Source: Eublepharis macularius
Taxonomy: Eukaryota > Chordata > Lepidosauria > Squamata > Eublepharidae
NCBI RefSeq assembly: GCF_028583425.1
Contig: NC_072793.1
Location: forward strand, 97,511,689 to 97,575,688
Direction: 5' to 3'
DNA: 64,000 bases
Positions 32,055 through 43,406 of the stretch are shown here, in pieces. The notes below the pieces were generated by a model. It did not search any database. It was not told where the DNA came from and saw only the letters and a program-made list of their open reading frames with translations. A program made the translations under genes and the position numbers. Within the stretch, counting starts at the first letter, position 1. Each line of letters begins with the position of its first letter.

Positions 32055-32426
32055 GTATTGTCGAAGGCTTTCACGTCCGGAGAACGATGGTTGTTGTGGG
32101 TTTTCCGGGCTGTATTGCCGTGGTCTTGGCATTGTAGTTCCTAACGTTTCGCCAGCAGCTGTGGCTGGCATCTTCAGAGGTGTAGCACCAAAAGACAGGG
32201 ATCTCTCAGTGTCACAGTGTGGGAAAGATGTAGGTCATTTGTATCTACTCAGGAGGGGTGGGGTTGAGCTGAGTCATCCTGTGAGAGTTTCCCAGGGTGT
32301 GGAATGCTAATGGCGGGAGGCTTCACTGTATCCTGAATGCCATTAGCATTCCACACCCTGGGAAACTCTCACAGGATGACTCAGCTCAACCCCACCCCTC
32401 CTGAGTAGATACAAATGACCTACAAC
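32055..32426 (-). mobile_element. Penelope-like 3' fragment with short inverted second copy (foldback)
   Basis: The left part (32055 to about 32335, minus strand) is a near-identical relative of the 17.7-kb arm, starting in the coding tail region and running through the hammerhead-like motif to the CTTTCGACAATACA end. The right part (about 32338-32426) is an inverted repeat of roughly 32232-32320 (CCATTAGCATTCCACACCCTGGGAAACTC). The whole is flanked by a 13-bp target duplication, the same length as at 17.7 kb. Confidence 0.75.
32123..32194 (-). ncRNA. Hammerhead-ribozyme-like motif, third Penelope copy
   Basis: Same layout as 18569-18640. The predicted cleavage base is U instead of C (GAAACGUU), which is still within the H17 rule. 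Other core residues are unchanged. Confidence 0.55.
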
Positions 32427-32779
32427 TATCTATGGTGATTTTCTGTTACAAAGAATACGAAGTATCTATGGTGATTTTCTGTTACAGTTCCCATTGATTC
32501 AGCATATAAATACTGTGTAGTATTCTAAGCAACTGCTTTGCTTACCCTCCATTCTTTCTAGTTTATGGACCATAAATGAAAGCATTGTGAAAATAAGTAA
32601 CTTCCAGGGTCTCACAGGTCTGGTCTACACAAGCAGCGGAACGAGGTAGCAGGATCTTGAAATGATAAAGAAGGCAATACTATTTTGGACTTCTGATAAG
32701 AGTCAGCATTTTTTGGATACTACCTGTGTAAACTTCCAGAAAGAAGAAACCTGACTCATCAGGGACACTGGTTCTGGCT

Positions 32780-33105
32780 CAAGGGTCCCCAACCTTTTTG
32801 AGCCTGCAGGCACATTTGGAATTCTGACAGTGATGGGCACAGCAACAACATGGCTGTCATGAAATGGCTGCTACAGCTTTCGTTCAGCCCTACAGTGAAG
32901 ATTCCTTGTGCTGTGGAAGTAGTTTCTGCCAAAGCAAGGTTTTTAAAAATCTGCACAGCCAATCAGTACTCCAATGGCCAATCAGAAGCCATGCTTTGGA
33001 AAAGCCCCACCTGGCCCCATCCACTTTCTAAAAAATCTTGGCAGGCACCAGAAAAGGTGTCAGTGGGCACAACTGTGCCCACAGGCACCACATTGGGGAC
33101 CCCTG
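32780..33105. mobile_element. hAT-type non-autonomous element (MITE)
   Basis: Terminal inverted repeats CAAGGGTCCCCAACCT and, at the right, ACATTGGGGACCCCTG, flanked by 8-bp repeats TTCTGGCT (32772-32779) and TTCTAGTT (33106-33113; two mismatches). CAGGGGTC-type ends and 8-bp target duplications are standard for hAT elements of the Charlie kind. No transposase inside, about 326 bp. Confidence 0.75.
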
Positions 33106-33113
33106 TTCTAGTT

Positions 33114-35280
33114 CATCTAACATCCCACTACAGTACTTTACTATTTATGGAGAAATTTTATATACATTTCTTGAGAAATTGGTCCCTCACATGCAGCCTT
33201 ATTCTATTGCATGAATACATCTAACAATAAAAATTTGTTGTGAGTCAGAGAATTAAATCCAGACTGCCCTAACTAAGAATCGCACTGTGGCCACTCCACC
33301 TATTTATTTATTTATTTACATTATTTATAGTCTACCTTTTTCACTGAGGCAGATTGTCACTTTTTAAGGTCATGAAAACATCAGTGAATGGAAACTGGGT
33401 AAGAAAGGTTTTAAGGAATTAGGCGGTTTAAATTAAATGACAAGGCATAGTGACAGTTGAAAGATGGAAGAACACAGAAGATACTGTTTTTATAATACCC
33501 TGCCTCTTGGGGTCACAATCAAGAATCTCTCTCCCCCCCCTTCTCCATATGTGTGTGCCCAGGCATTTCTGTTTGTCATAGGAATAATTTATAAATGTTG
33601 TTGCTAAGCAGTGAATTTCAATGACAGAACTGTTTAGTCCAGCACATGGCAAAATGTTGTGGGCAATCCCAGCTGGGCTGATAGGGCTCCCATTTTTAAG
33701 TCCCTGCCCTTTATGCATTCTTCCCCTGGGGAGGCATTAATATCTAGTTCCAGCTGCAGAGAGCAGCACCAACATAGGACTACATAGGACTACAAAGAAA
33801 ATTATGACCCTCTCCTTTCTTCTGTTAAATCTTAGATTGTATTGAAAATGCAAATGAATTGCTATGTATGTTGAGGGCAGGAAAGAGTGCTCCAATAGGA
33901 TGATTCCTTCAAGAAGGCAACAATAACACCATCATCCATAACATGTCTATCACTACACTAAGATAAGATAGAAACATGGCAGTGCATATTTCACAAAGAA
34001 ACAATAGAACTCACTGAAGGGAATTCCTGAATATTTTAGGATGTTTCTGCAATGCACAACAGAAACAGCTGGCTTAGCCTGTCAGTGAAACACACTGAAA
34101 AAGGAGTCAAGAGACCCAGAAAAGAATAGCCTTTGACAGAGGCAAGAAAGAAAGGAGTAACACAATAATACGGCCTTTTTTCTAATCCATATAAGTGTTA
34201 CCATAAATGGGCGTGGTTTCCTTGTTAGTTGGGGGAATTAGCATTCAAGGATACACAACGAGAGGGGGTAATTGCAGGATTTCCATCAATATATACTAGG
34301 ATCATCCCCTTAGAGAACTCTCAAGTAAACAGGAAAGGTTTCTTTGATAACAGAGCAAAAAGAGCAAACACAGAGAGAATACACACAACCTACATACAGA
34401 GCTAACTAGAAAACAGGGAGGAAATGGGAAGAGTAATTGGGATGGGGTGATATTTACCAGTCTTAAAAGGAGAGAAGGTCTGAAGAAGTAGTAGCAAGGA
34501 CGGCTAGTGTCTCAAGGAAGGAGAAGAGAGGACTCAGACATAATCTGAGGGTGCATGGATATCTCCAGAACACCCACAGCATAGGACTTGAAGCAGCTCA
34601 GTTATACTGTGAAACATGCCTTGGGGCAGAATTATGTCTTCTGCCCCTGAAACAATAGCTTGATGACTTGTCTGCAAGTGAAACAATAAATTAGGGGAGG
34701 TTTGATTAAGCATATCTGGGAGGGACTGTTGGTGAGAAAAGTACTTGATGTCCCGTGACTGCTGGACGGGAGGTCTTATCAGGTCTCTGAATAGCCTAGA
34801 TTAGGAAAAAGGGGTGAGTAAGGTACGGAAGGGTGTTGATGAGATTTGCAGGAACTCCTGCAAGAAGTGGTTCTCTGGGGTGGGGAGGGGCAGCTAGTCA
34901 GCTTGACACACCCTCTGGTAAATTTCCGACTCTAGCCGGCATTGGCATCTATCCTGCCCAGCCAGGCAGTGCAATGTGCTTAAGGCACATGAAAAAACAG
35001 CTTACGATATTTTAGGTTTATAAGCTTCCCTTGCAATAAGGAGAAGGGGCAGGACTGCTAACATAAGTGGATACTATGTGCTGAGGCCCAGGTGCAGAAG
35101 TGTCCAGGAATGGCAAGAATGTCCAACTTCACAGAAGCAAAGATATAGTTCAGAGGTGGGGTATACTGGTTGATGGCCAACAGATATTTGTATGTATAAG
35201 AAATTTGTAATCACTATTTTTAAATACACTTTGATAGTATATAAAGTAGCAAGAATGACTAACGGTCTTTATATGTAGTG
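33114..35280. other. RASSF1: RASSF1A intron; no gene recognised
   Basis: Contains a short (TTTA)n run at 33300-33320 next to a LINE-tail-like phrase; otherwise no supported feature. Confidence 0.4.
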
Positions 35281-35284
35281 GAAA

Positions 35285-35450
35285 AGAGCAAGAGTCCAGT
35301 AGCACCTATAAGACTAACAAAGTTAGTGGTAGGATATGAGCTTTTGTGAGCTTCAGCTCACTTCTTCAGATACTGAGTATCTGTGGCTCACAAAAGCTCA
35401 TACCCTATGTAATTTTGTTAATCTTATAGGTGCTACTGAACTCTTTCTTT
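35285..35450. repeat. Foldback pair of the GTGCTACTGGACTC repeat
   Basis: The left half (AAGAGTCCAGTAGCACCTATAAGACTAACAAA...) and right half (...TTTGTTAATCTTATAGGTGCTACTGAACTCTTT) are inverted copies meeting near 35375. Related to the fragment at 5186-5270. Confidence 0.65.
35334..35373 (-). ncRNA. Decayed hammerhead-like motif
   Basis: Minus strand: CUGAAGA (35369-35363), extra A, stem II GUGAGC/GCUCAC, then AAA where GAA is required (G12 changed to A), AGCU mini stem III, C17, and stem I GUAU with AUAU. The architecture is preserved but a catalytic residue is lost. Confidence 0.5.
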
Positions 35451-35929
35451 TCCACTGCTACAGACAGACTAACATGTCTACCCATCTTGGTCTTTATATG
35501 TTTTAAGATATTCAAGTGCATATCATTTTGTATAGTTTTGAAGTTATAAGATAATTAGTTAAGTAAAGAATGTGTTTCATTATCAAGTGGGACACCTAGC
35601 TATTGTTAGGAAATTATTTTAAAAACCTATACCTATTGGAAGCTGGACTGATCAGGAACTTCTTCATAGAAGGGGCTCCTTGCTTGTGAGCTGCTTATCT
35701 TTGGTAAGATATTTTTATGGACTTATGTAATTGTTCTCCTCTAATTATCTATGTAGCAGTAATGGATAGTATAATTTTCTTTTGAAATTTTCTTTTGGCT
35801 ACTTGGGTGGGCTACTTGGTCAGCCTGTCTGCTGTGACCTTGATCTGCTGTTTAGCTGAGACATCTGCAGCCTGCCCTCTCTACCCTAATGAATTCCTGA
35901 TGAGGTGTATTAAACATCACAGATTGCTG

Positions 35930-36060
35930 CTTGGATTTGGTTTTAATTTTATATCTTTTATTGTATTACTGATTTTATATTGTATTTTATGTCATTGTAA
36001 TATTATTAATGCCGTGGGCATTATTAATGGGGAGGGCAGGCTGGAAATGCAATAAATTAA
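35930..36060 (+). repeat. LINE (L2-like) 3' tail
   Basis: TTATTGTATTACTGATTTTATATTGT...GGGGAGGGCAGGCTGGAAATGCAATAAATTAAATTAATC resembles the end of the L2 copy at 9.9-10.0 kb. Confidence 0.5.
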
Positions 36061-36344
36061 ATTAATCAAATTAATCAATGCGTACAGTTATACAATAATA
36101 AAGGACAAAATGCAAGCAAAGATTCTCTAATAACATTACTTGTGTACAATACCTATAACACACCAAAGATGCTGCTGTGTACTACTTGTCAATAATTAAA
36201 TTATCTGATATAGGAAAGCTAACTAGATGACTAGGGATTCTTAAGTGCATATCTGAACCAAACCTGACCAGAGTCATCCAGAATACAGATGATATGATGG
36301 TATTATATAATGGTATTGTGCTTGCACTCTACATCAGGCCCCTG

Positions 36345-36530
36345 AATGTATTTTTAATCAAATTTTTATTCTGCCCTCCTTCCAAGGAGCTCAGAGAAGC
36401 ATGCGAGCATTTTCCTTTGTCCATCTTATCCTCACAACAATCTAATGAAATAAATTAGGCTAGGAGAGAGTGATTGGGCTCGGGTCACTTAGCGAGTTTC
36501 ATAGCTATGTGAGCGTTTTAATCTGGTTAT
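36345..36530 (-). repeat. tRNA-derived SINE, 3' part, minus strand
   Basis: On the minus strand reads ...GTGACCCGAGCCCAATCACTCTC...TTGTTGTGAGGATAAGATGGAC...GAGCTCCTTGGAAGGAGGGCAGAATAAAAATT, the typical body and tail of reptile SINEs. Confidence 0.55.
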
Positions 36531-36722
36531 CTATTCCTGTATGACACCAAAACCGCTACATCACCATTCTTGGGTGATTGAATGTGGGATGTTTTACAGG
36601 TCTCTAGGTTCATATCACACAGGTTCTTAGAGAGCTTTTTGTCATTCCAGACATATTTTCCTCAGCTGTAAAGAAGTTTCTGTATTTTACAGCCTGCATA
36701 GGAATTGGAACAATTTTCTTAC

Positions 36723-36847
36723 CACATTGGTGTCTTTTTCCACTGTCTGCTCATTACATCCATTCTGATCACTGTCTTGATATCTGGGACCACTACAGTC
36801 AAGTCGGATCAAGACACGGCATCGGTAATGACAGATGAACTTACAGT
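36723..36847 (-). CDS. RASSF1: RASSF1 exon 2-alpha/beta (isoform A, second half of C1 domain)
   Basis: Acceptor TTTTCTCTAG, then (D)CKFICHYRCRVLIRLDC, GPRYQDSDQNGC and TVEKDTNV, donor GTG|GTAAGAA. The 125-bp exon needs one base from the preceding exon (phase 1) and ends in phase 0, so it splices onto exon 3. The C-H-C-C pattern supplies the last zinc ligands of the atypical C1 domain of RASSF1A, which binds membranes and Ras. The preceding exon 1-alpha, with the promoter silenced in many human tumours, was not found in the window. Confidence 0.93.
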
Positions 36848-37281
36848 CTAGAGAAAAGTAAAATGAAGACAGATCATAAAGGAAGGTGATAAAGATCAGA
36901 CTGAAGAGTAACACATGAGAATTAAACAGTGAAAGCAAATGAATTTCCTGGATTCACCATGTGCCATATGATGATCTCCAGCACATGGAAAAGGGCAGAT
37001 CAACTGTCACTGCATATTACATAGTCTTTGCAACTTTGAGTAGGCAGCAAGGGGCTTGGGAGAGAAGGGGAAAGGGTGGTACTTGAATCACATTAGCAAC
37101 TTGGGTCTTGAAAAGGCCAACTGCAAGTTTTAGGAGAGCTTAGTAAAATATCCTCTGGCAGACAATCCAGTGAGTGTGCTGCCATTACCTTGTCTTGCTC
37201 CACCCCATTTGTCTCCTCCTCATTCTAAGAGAAAATAGATGGCAATGGCTTTTACTACATGGTGTCACCATTCTAGCTTTC
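36848..37281. other. RASSF1: RASSF1A intron 1, proximal part
   Basis: No feature seen between exon 2 and the L1 insertion. Confidence 0.5.
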
Positions 37282-37298
37282 TAGAATTGCCAGCTGCT

Positions 37299-39905
37299 GG
37301 GACTTTATGTTTGCCACTATGGAAAAGCTACAATTGGGAGAAAGATTCATTAGAGCAATTAAGGAAATTTACAGAGACCAGACTGCAGCAATTGTGGTGA
37401 ATGACGAAGCGACTAAGAAATTGATTATAAGTAAAGGAACAAGACAAGGTTGCCCGTTGTCTCCACTGCTGTTCATTTTGGTATTGGAGATCCTGATGAT
37501 ACAAATACGTCAAGATGAAAAAATTCGAGGAATTAAAATAAAGGACTATTCGTATAAGGTCAGAGCATTTGCGGATGACATAATGTTAATTGTAGAAGAC
37601 CCATTGGAGAACATGCCAAAAGTGATAGATAAGATTAAGGAGTTCGGAGACTTGGCAGGTTTTTATATTAATAAAAAGAAGTCAAAGATACTATGCAAAA
37701 ATATGACTAAGCAGAAACAACAATTGTTAACGGAAATAACGGACTGTGAAGTAACAAGTAAGGTGAAATATTTGGGAATCGAACTGACTGCTAAGAATAT
37801 AGACTTATTTAAAAACAACTATGAAAAAATATGGACTCAGATAGAGAGAGATTTGATTAAATGGAACAGACTAAATTTGTCATGGTTGGGAAGGATTGCA
37901 GCAGTTAAGATGAATGTGTTACCAAGAGTAATGTTTTTGCTACAGACAATACCAATCATCAGTGACTCTAAGCAATTTGAAAAATGGCAGAGGAAAATAT
38001 CAGACTTTGTATGGGCAGGCAAGAAGCCTCGAGTGAAAATGAAAGTTTTACAAGATGCAAAGGAAAGAGGCGGAATGCAATTGCCCAATCTAAGACTTTA
38101 CCATGACGCAATTTGCTTGGTGTGGTTGAAGGAGTGGATGACGCTAAAGAATAAGAAATTACTAGCCCTAGAGGGATATAAAAAAATATTTGGATGGCAC
38201 GCATATTTATGGCATGATAAAGTAAAGGCGAACTCGATGTTCCTGCATCACTATATACGGAGAAGTTTATATATAATCTGGAAGAAGTATAGAATTTATC
38301 TGGAAGAAGGAACCCCTTTGTGGGTAGTTCCATATGAGGTGATAGATCCGAGAGCTGTTGATAATGAGCAACAATGTCTAACTTATAAAGAAATAACTAG
38401 AACTGAAGAATCTAAACTCAGAATAAAGACTCAGGAGGAACTATCACCTTATTATGATTGGTTCCAGTATAGACAGATTAGAGATTTATATAACTCGGAC
38501 TCTGTAAAGGGAGGTATACGAACAGAAAACTCGGAACTAGAGCAGACCCTTCTTAAAGAGGACAAGAAAAGAATATCTAAGGTATACCAAGCACTGCTGA
38601 AATGGTATACTGAGGATGAAATAGTTAAAGGACAAATGGTGAAATGGGCCATAAATTTCAACAAAGAAATAACAATGGAGGCATGGGAATACTTGTGGAA
38701 GACTACAATGAAGACAACGACATGCACTAGTATTAAAGAGAACATTTACAAAATGATTTACCGTTGGTACATGACACCAAAGAAGATTGCGCTAGGGAAT
38801 TTGAACACTTCTAATAAATGCTGGAAATGCAGGAAGCATGAGGGCTCCCTCTACCATATGTGGTGGACGTGTGAGGTAGCTAGGCAGTACTGGGGGAAAA
38901 TAATAAGAGAAATGAGTGAGATTTTACAATTTCAAATTAATAAGAACCCAGAACTCCTGCTACTAAACTTGGGAATGGAGGGAATTCCAGCCCATCATAG
39001 GACGTTGATATTTTACATGACGGCAGCAGCTAGACTTTTTTATGCGCAAAAATGGAAAATACAAGAAGTGCCAACCATTGAAGATTGGATCCACAAATTG
39101 CTGTATATGGCAGAAATGGACAAAATGACAAGAAAATTGAGAAACCTGGACTCAGGACAGTTTAACACAGACTGGGAGAAGCTGAAACAATATTTGGAGA
39201 AGAAATGGGAGGTGGGAGGAGAACTGTGGCAGTTTGAGAACTACTGAAGTACAATAAAATGTAGAGGGGGGTGACTTTACCGGGGAGGAGAAGAGGTAAA
39301 AGAGAATTTCTAAGCAGTTATGATATTAGATTGATATATATAGAATAATAAATAGAATATTGATAGAAAATAATTAATCATAAGGGTTAACTATAAGGAT
39401 TGATTAACTAATAATATTTTCTTTTTGATTCCGTACAGTGTACCAAACTGAATATGTTTATTTGAAGTTGTATATGAGTCAAATTGATTGATATCATATA
39501 TAGACTTATGATTGAAGGGGAATAGAAATACTAATGTAAACAAATATAACTAAAATAGAAAGAAGAAGATAGAATGAATAACATATAGAGTATAAGTTAA
39601 ACTGGCTGATTTATATGAATGTATGGTTTACATAGTTTATGATATATAGAAATATTTGAAAGTGAAATAATGAAAAATGGGATAAATTGTTTATCCATTA
39701 TGGAAAAAGGGACTCATAGTCAGGGTACAGAGTATTAAAAATAGTTAAAGAAGTATTGCTTAGAATAAAGGGAGAATATATATTTGTTAGATAGAGGAAT
39801 ATATAAAGAGTAAGGGAAAAGGGATAAAGGGTTGGAAAACTGTTGGAAGTCAACAAAATGGGGGGGGGAAAGGGAGGGGGTTAGAAATTGGGAAATGGGA
39901 ATATT
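37299..39905 (+). mobile_element. L1 copy A, 5'-truncated, main segment
   Basis: Plus-strand L1 that starts inside ORF2 (FMFATMEKLQLGERF) and keeps an open frame to the ORF2 stop at 39247 (about 648 codons: RT with GCPLSPLLF and FADDIMLI, then the C-terminal zinc-knuckle-like block CWKCRKHEGSLYHMWWTC). Its 3'UTR continues to 39905, is interrupted by L1 copy B, and resumes at 43319-43389. The outer target duplication TAGAATTGCCAGCTGCT lies at 37282-37298 and 43390-43406. Confidence 0.93.
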
Positions 39906-42900
39906 TTTTTTTTTGAAAAATTTTTTATTGGGTTAGAATCCATTATTTTTACATTTACATCCAATTTTCCCCAATTTTTCATCTCTAACCCCCTCCCTTT
40001 CCCCCCCTTTTGTTGACTACCAACAGCTTTCCGACCCTTTGTCCCCTTTCCCTTACTTCTATTAGATTCCTCTATCTAAAACAAATATATATTCTCCATT
40101 AATCTAAGCAGTACACCCTTAACTATTTTTAACATTGTATACCCAAACTGTAAGTCTTTGTTTCCATCTTAGATAAACAATTTATCCCATTTTTCAATTT
40201 CAAATATTTCTATATATCATAAACCATGTAAATCATACATTCATTTAAATCAAACAATTTGACTTATTCTCTATATATTACTCATTCTATCTTTTTGTAA
40301 TAATTCTGTATAACTCTCATCACGTAGTCAATCAATTTGACTCATCTGTATCTTCAGACATTCAGTTTGGTACATTTTACAAAACTTACCAAAGAAAGAA
40401 AATATTGTTAGTTAATCAATCCTTATATTTAATCCTTATAGTTAATTATTTTCTATCTATATTCTGTTTGTTAACCTATATATATCTATATATATGTCAA
40501 TCTATTAGTCTAACTGCTTATTAATTCTCATTTATCTCTTCTCCCCCCGGTAAAGTCTCCCCCCTCTACTTCAGTACTTCAGTAGTTCTCAAACTGCCAC
40601 AGTTTTCCTCCCACCTCCCATTTCTTCTCCAGGTATTGTTTCAGCTTCTCCCAGTCTATGTTGAACTGCCCTGAGTCCAGATCTCTCAGTTTTCTTGTCA
40701 TCTTATCCATTTCAGCCATATACAGCAATTTGTAAATCCAATCTTCAATAGTTGGCACTTCTTGTACTTTCCATTTTTGCGCATACAAAAGTCTAGCTGC
40801 TGCTGTCATATAAAATATCAACGTCCTGTGTTGGGCTGGAATTCCCTCCATTCCCAAGTTCAGTAGCAGGAGTTCTGGGTTCTTATTAATTTGAAATTGT
40901 AAAATTTCACTCATTTCTCTTATTATTTCCCCCCAGTACTGCCTGGCTACCTCACACGACCACCACATATGATAGAGGGAGCCCTCATGCTTCTTACATT
41001 TCCAGCATTTATTAGAAGTGTTCAAATTCCCTAGCGCAATCTTCTTTGGTGTCATGTACCAACGATAGATCATTTTGTAGATGTTCTCTTTAATATTAGT
41101 ACATGTCGTTGTCTTCATTGTAGTTTTCCACAAGTATTCCCATGCCTCCATTGTTATTTCTTTATTAAAATTTATAGCCCATTTCACCATTTGTGTTTTC
41201 ACTGTCTCATCCTCGGTATACCATTTCAACAGTACTTGGTATACCTTGGATATTCTTTTCTTGTCTTCTTTAAGAAGGGTCTGCTCTAGTTCCGAATTCT
41301 CTATTCGTATACCTCCCTTTACAGAGTCCGAGTTATATAAGTCTCTGATCTGTCTATACTGGAACCAGTCGTAATTAGGTGATAGTTCCTCTTGCGTCTT
41401 TATTCTAAGTTTGGATGCTTCAATTTTAGTTATTTCTTTATACGTTAAACATTGTTGTTCATTATCAACAGCTCTCGGGTCTATCACCTCATATGGAACC
41501 ACCCACAAGGGAGTTCCTTCTTGTAGATAAATTCTATATACTTCTTCCAGATCATGTACAGACTTCTCCGTATAAAATGGTGCAGGAACATCGAGTTGAC
41601 CTTTACTTTGTCATGCCATAGATATGCGTGCCATCCAAATATTTTTTTATATCCCTCTAGGGCTAGTAGTTTCTTGTTCTTTAATGTCATCCATTCTTTC
41701 AACCAAACTAGGCAGATTGCATCATGATAAAGTCTCAGATTGGGCAGTTGCATTCCGCCTCTTTCCTTTGCATCTTGTAAAACTTTCACTTTCACTCGAG
41801 GCTTCTTGCCTGCCCAAACAAAATCTGATATTTTCCTCTGCCATTTTTCAAATTGTTTAGAGTCTCTGATGATTGGTATTGTCTGTAGCAAAAACATTAC
41901 TCTTGGTAACACATTCATCTTAACTGCTGCAATCCTACCCAACCATGACAGATTCAGTCTGTTCCATTTAATCAAATCTCTCTCTATCTGAGTCCATAGT
42001 TTTTCATAATTGTTTTTGAATAAATCTATGTTCTTTGCAGTTAATTCGACTCCCAAATATTTCACTTTGCTTGTTACTTCACAGTCCGTTGTTTCCGTTA
42101 ATAATTGTTGTTTCTGCTTAGTCATATTTTTACATAATATCTTTGACTTCTTTTTGTTGATATAAAAACCTGCCAAGTCTCCAAACTCCTTGATCTTATC
42201 TATCACTCTTGGCATGTTCTCCAATGGGTCCTCTACAATTAACATTATGTCATCCGCAAATGCTCTGACCTTATATGAATAGTCCTTTATTTTTATTCCA
42301 CGAATTTCCTCATCTTGTCGTATTTGTATCATCAGAATCTCCAATACTAAAATGAACAACAGTGGAGACAACGGGCAACCTTGTCTTGTTCCTTTACTTA
42401 TCGTCAGTTTCTTGGTCACTTCATCATTCACCACAATTGCTGCAGTCTGGTCCCTGTAAATTTCCTTAATTGCTCTGATGAATCTTTCTCCCAATTGTAG
42501 CTTTTCCATAGTGGCAAACATAAAGTCCCAGTTTAAATTGTCAAACGCTTTTTCAGCGTCAACAAAGAAGAAACCAACCTCTTTGTCACAACGCTTGTCA
42601 TAATATTCAATAGCATTGATCACTGTCCTTAAATTGTCTCTTATTTGTCTGTCTGGCAAAAAGCCTGCTTGTTCCTCCTCTATAACTTCCGAGAGCCACC
42701 CCTTCAATCTCTCCGCCAATATCTTCGCAAAAATTTTATAGTCATTATTAAGTAGCGATATAGGTCTGTAATTTTTCACGTTAGTCAGGTCTTGGCCCGC
42801 TTTTGGGATCAATGATATGTTCGCTTCACTCCAAGTGTCTGGAATCCTTTGATCCCTTAAAACTCCATTCATCACCTCTTTTAGGAATGGTGCCAGTTCA

Positions 42901-43318
42901 TTGGCCATTGTCTTATAAAATTTAGCCGTAAGTCCATCTGGCCCTGGCGCCTTTCCTAGATTTGCAGATTGTATTGCCTTACTTATTTCCTCGTCAGTTA
43001 CTTCACTGTTCAACTTATTTCTCCAAGCTTCCGAGATTTCTGGAAGTTTGGTTTTCTCCAAATATAACGCTATTGATTCTTTATTTACTTCTTTCTTATT
43101 ATACAGCTTAGCGTAGAATTTATAAAAGGCTCTACTAATGGTAGTCTGCTCCAAATACGTTTTGTTGTCTTCACAAATTTTATTTATTATTTTCTTTTCC
43201 CTTCTCTTCTTCAATTGCCATGCCAGGTACTTCCCAGGTTTATTGGCACCCTCAAACGCTTTTTGATTCAGTCTTTTAAGATTCCACTCCAATTCTTTAT
43301 TACTCATTGCTGTTAGCT
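39906..43318 (-). mobile_element. L1 copy B, 5'-truncated, nested in copy A
   Basis: Minus-strand L1 inserted into the 3'UTR of copy A, with a 14-bp target duplication GAAATGGGAATATT (39892-39905 and 43319-43332) and a T-run next to the left boundary. It retains ORF2 from just upstream of RT (TAMSNKELEWNLKRLNQKAF) to the stop at 40579, including GPDGLTAKFYK, FVDAEKAFDNLNW and FADDIMLI. A single frameshift near 41.5 kb splits it into two open frames (43320-41484 and 41508-40579). Almost identical to copies A and C. Confidence 0.93.
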
Positions 43319-43389
43319 GAAATGGGAATATTGACTGTAATGTGTAAACATGTGATCCTAACCCAATAAAATTTTTTTCAAAAAAAAAA
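43319..43389 (+). mobile_element. L1 copy A, 3' end after the nested insertion
   Basis: Resumes the copy A 3'UTR after copy B and ends AACCCAATAAAATTTTTTTC plus an A-run, directly before the right outer target duplication at 43390. Confidence 0.85.
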
Positions 43390-43406
43390 TAGAATTGCCA
43401 GCTGCT

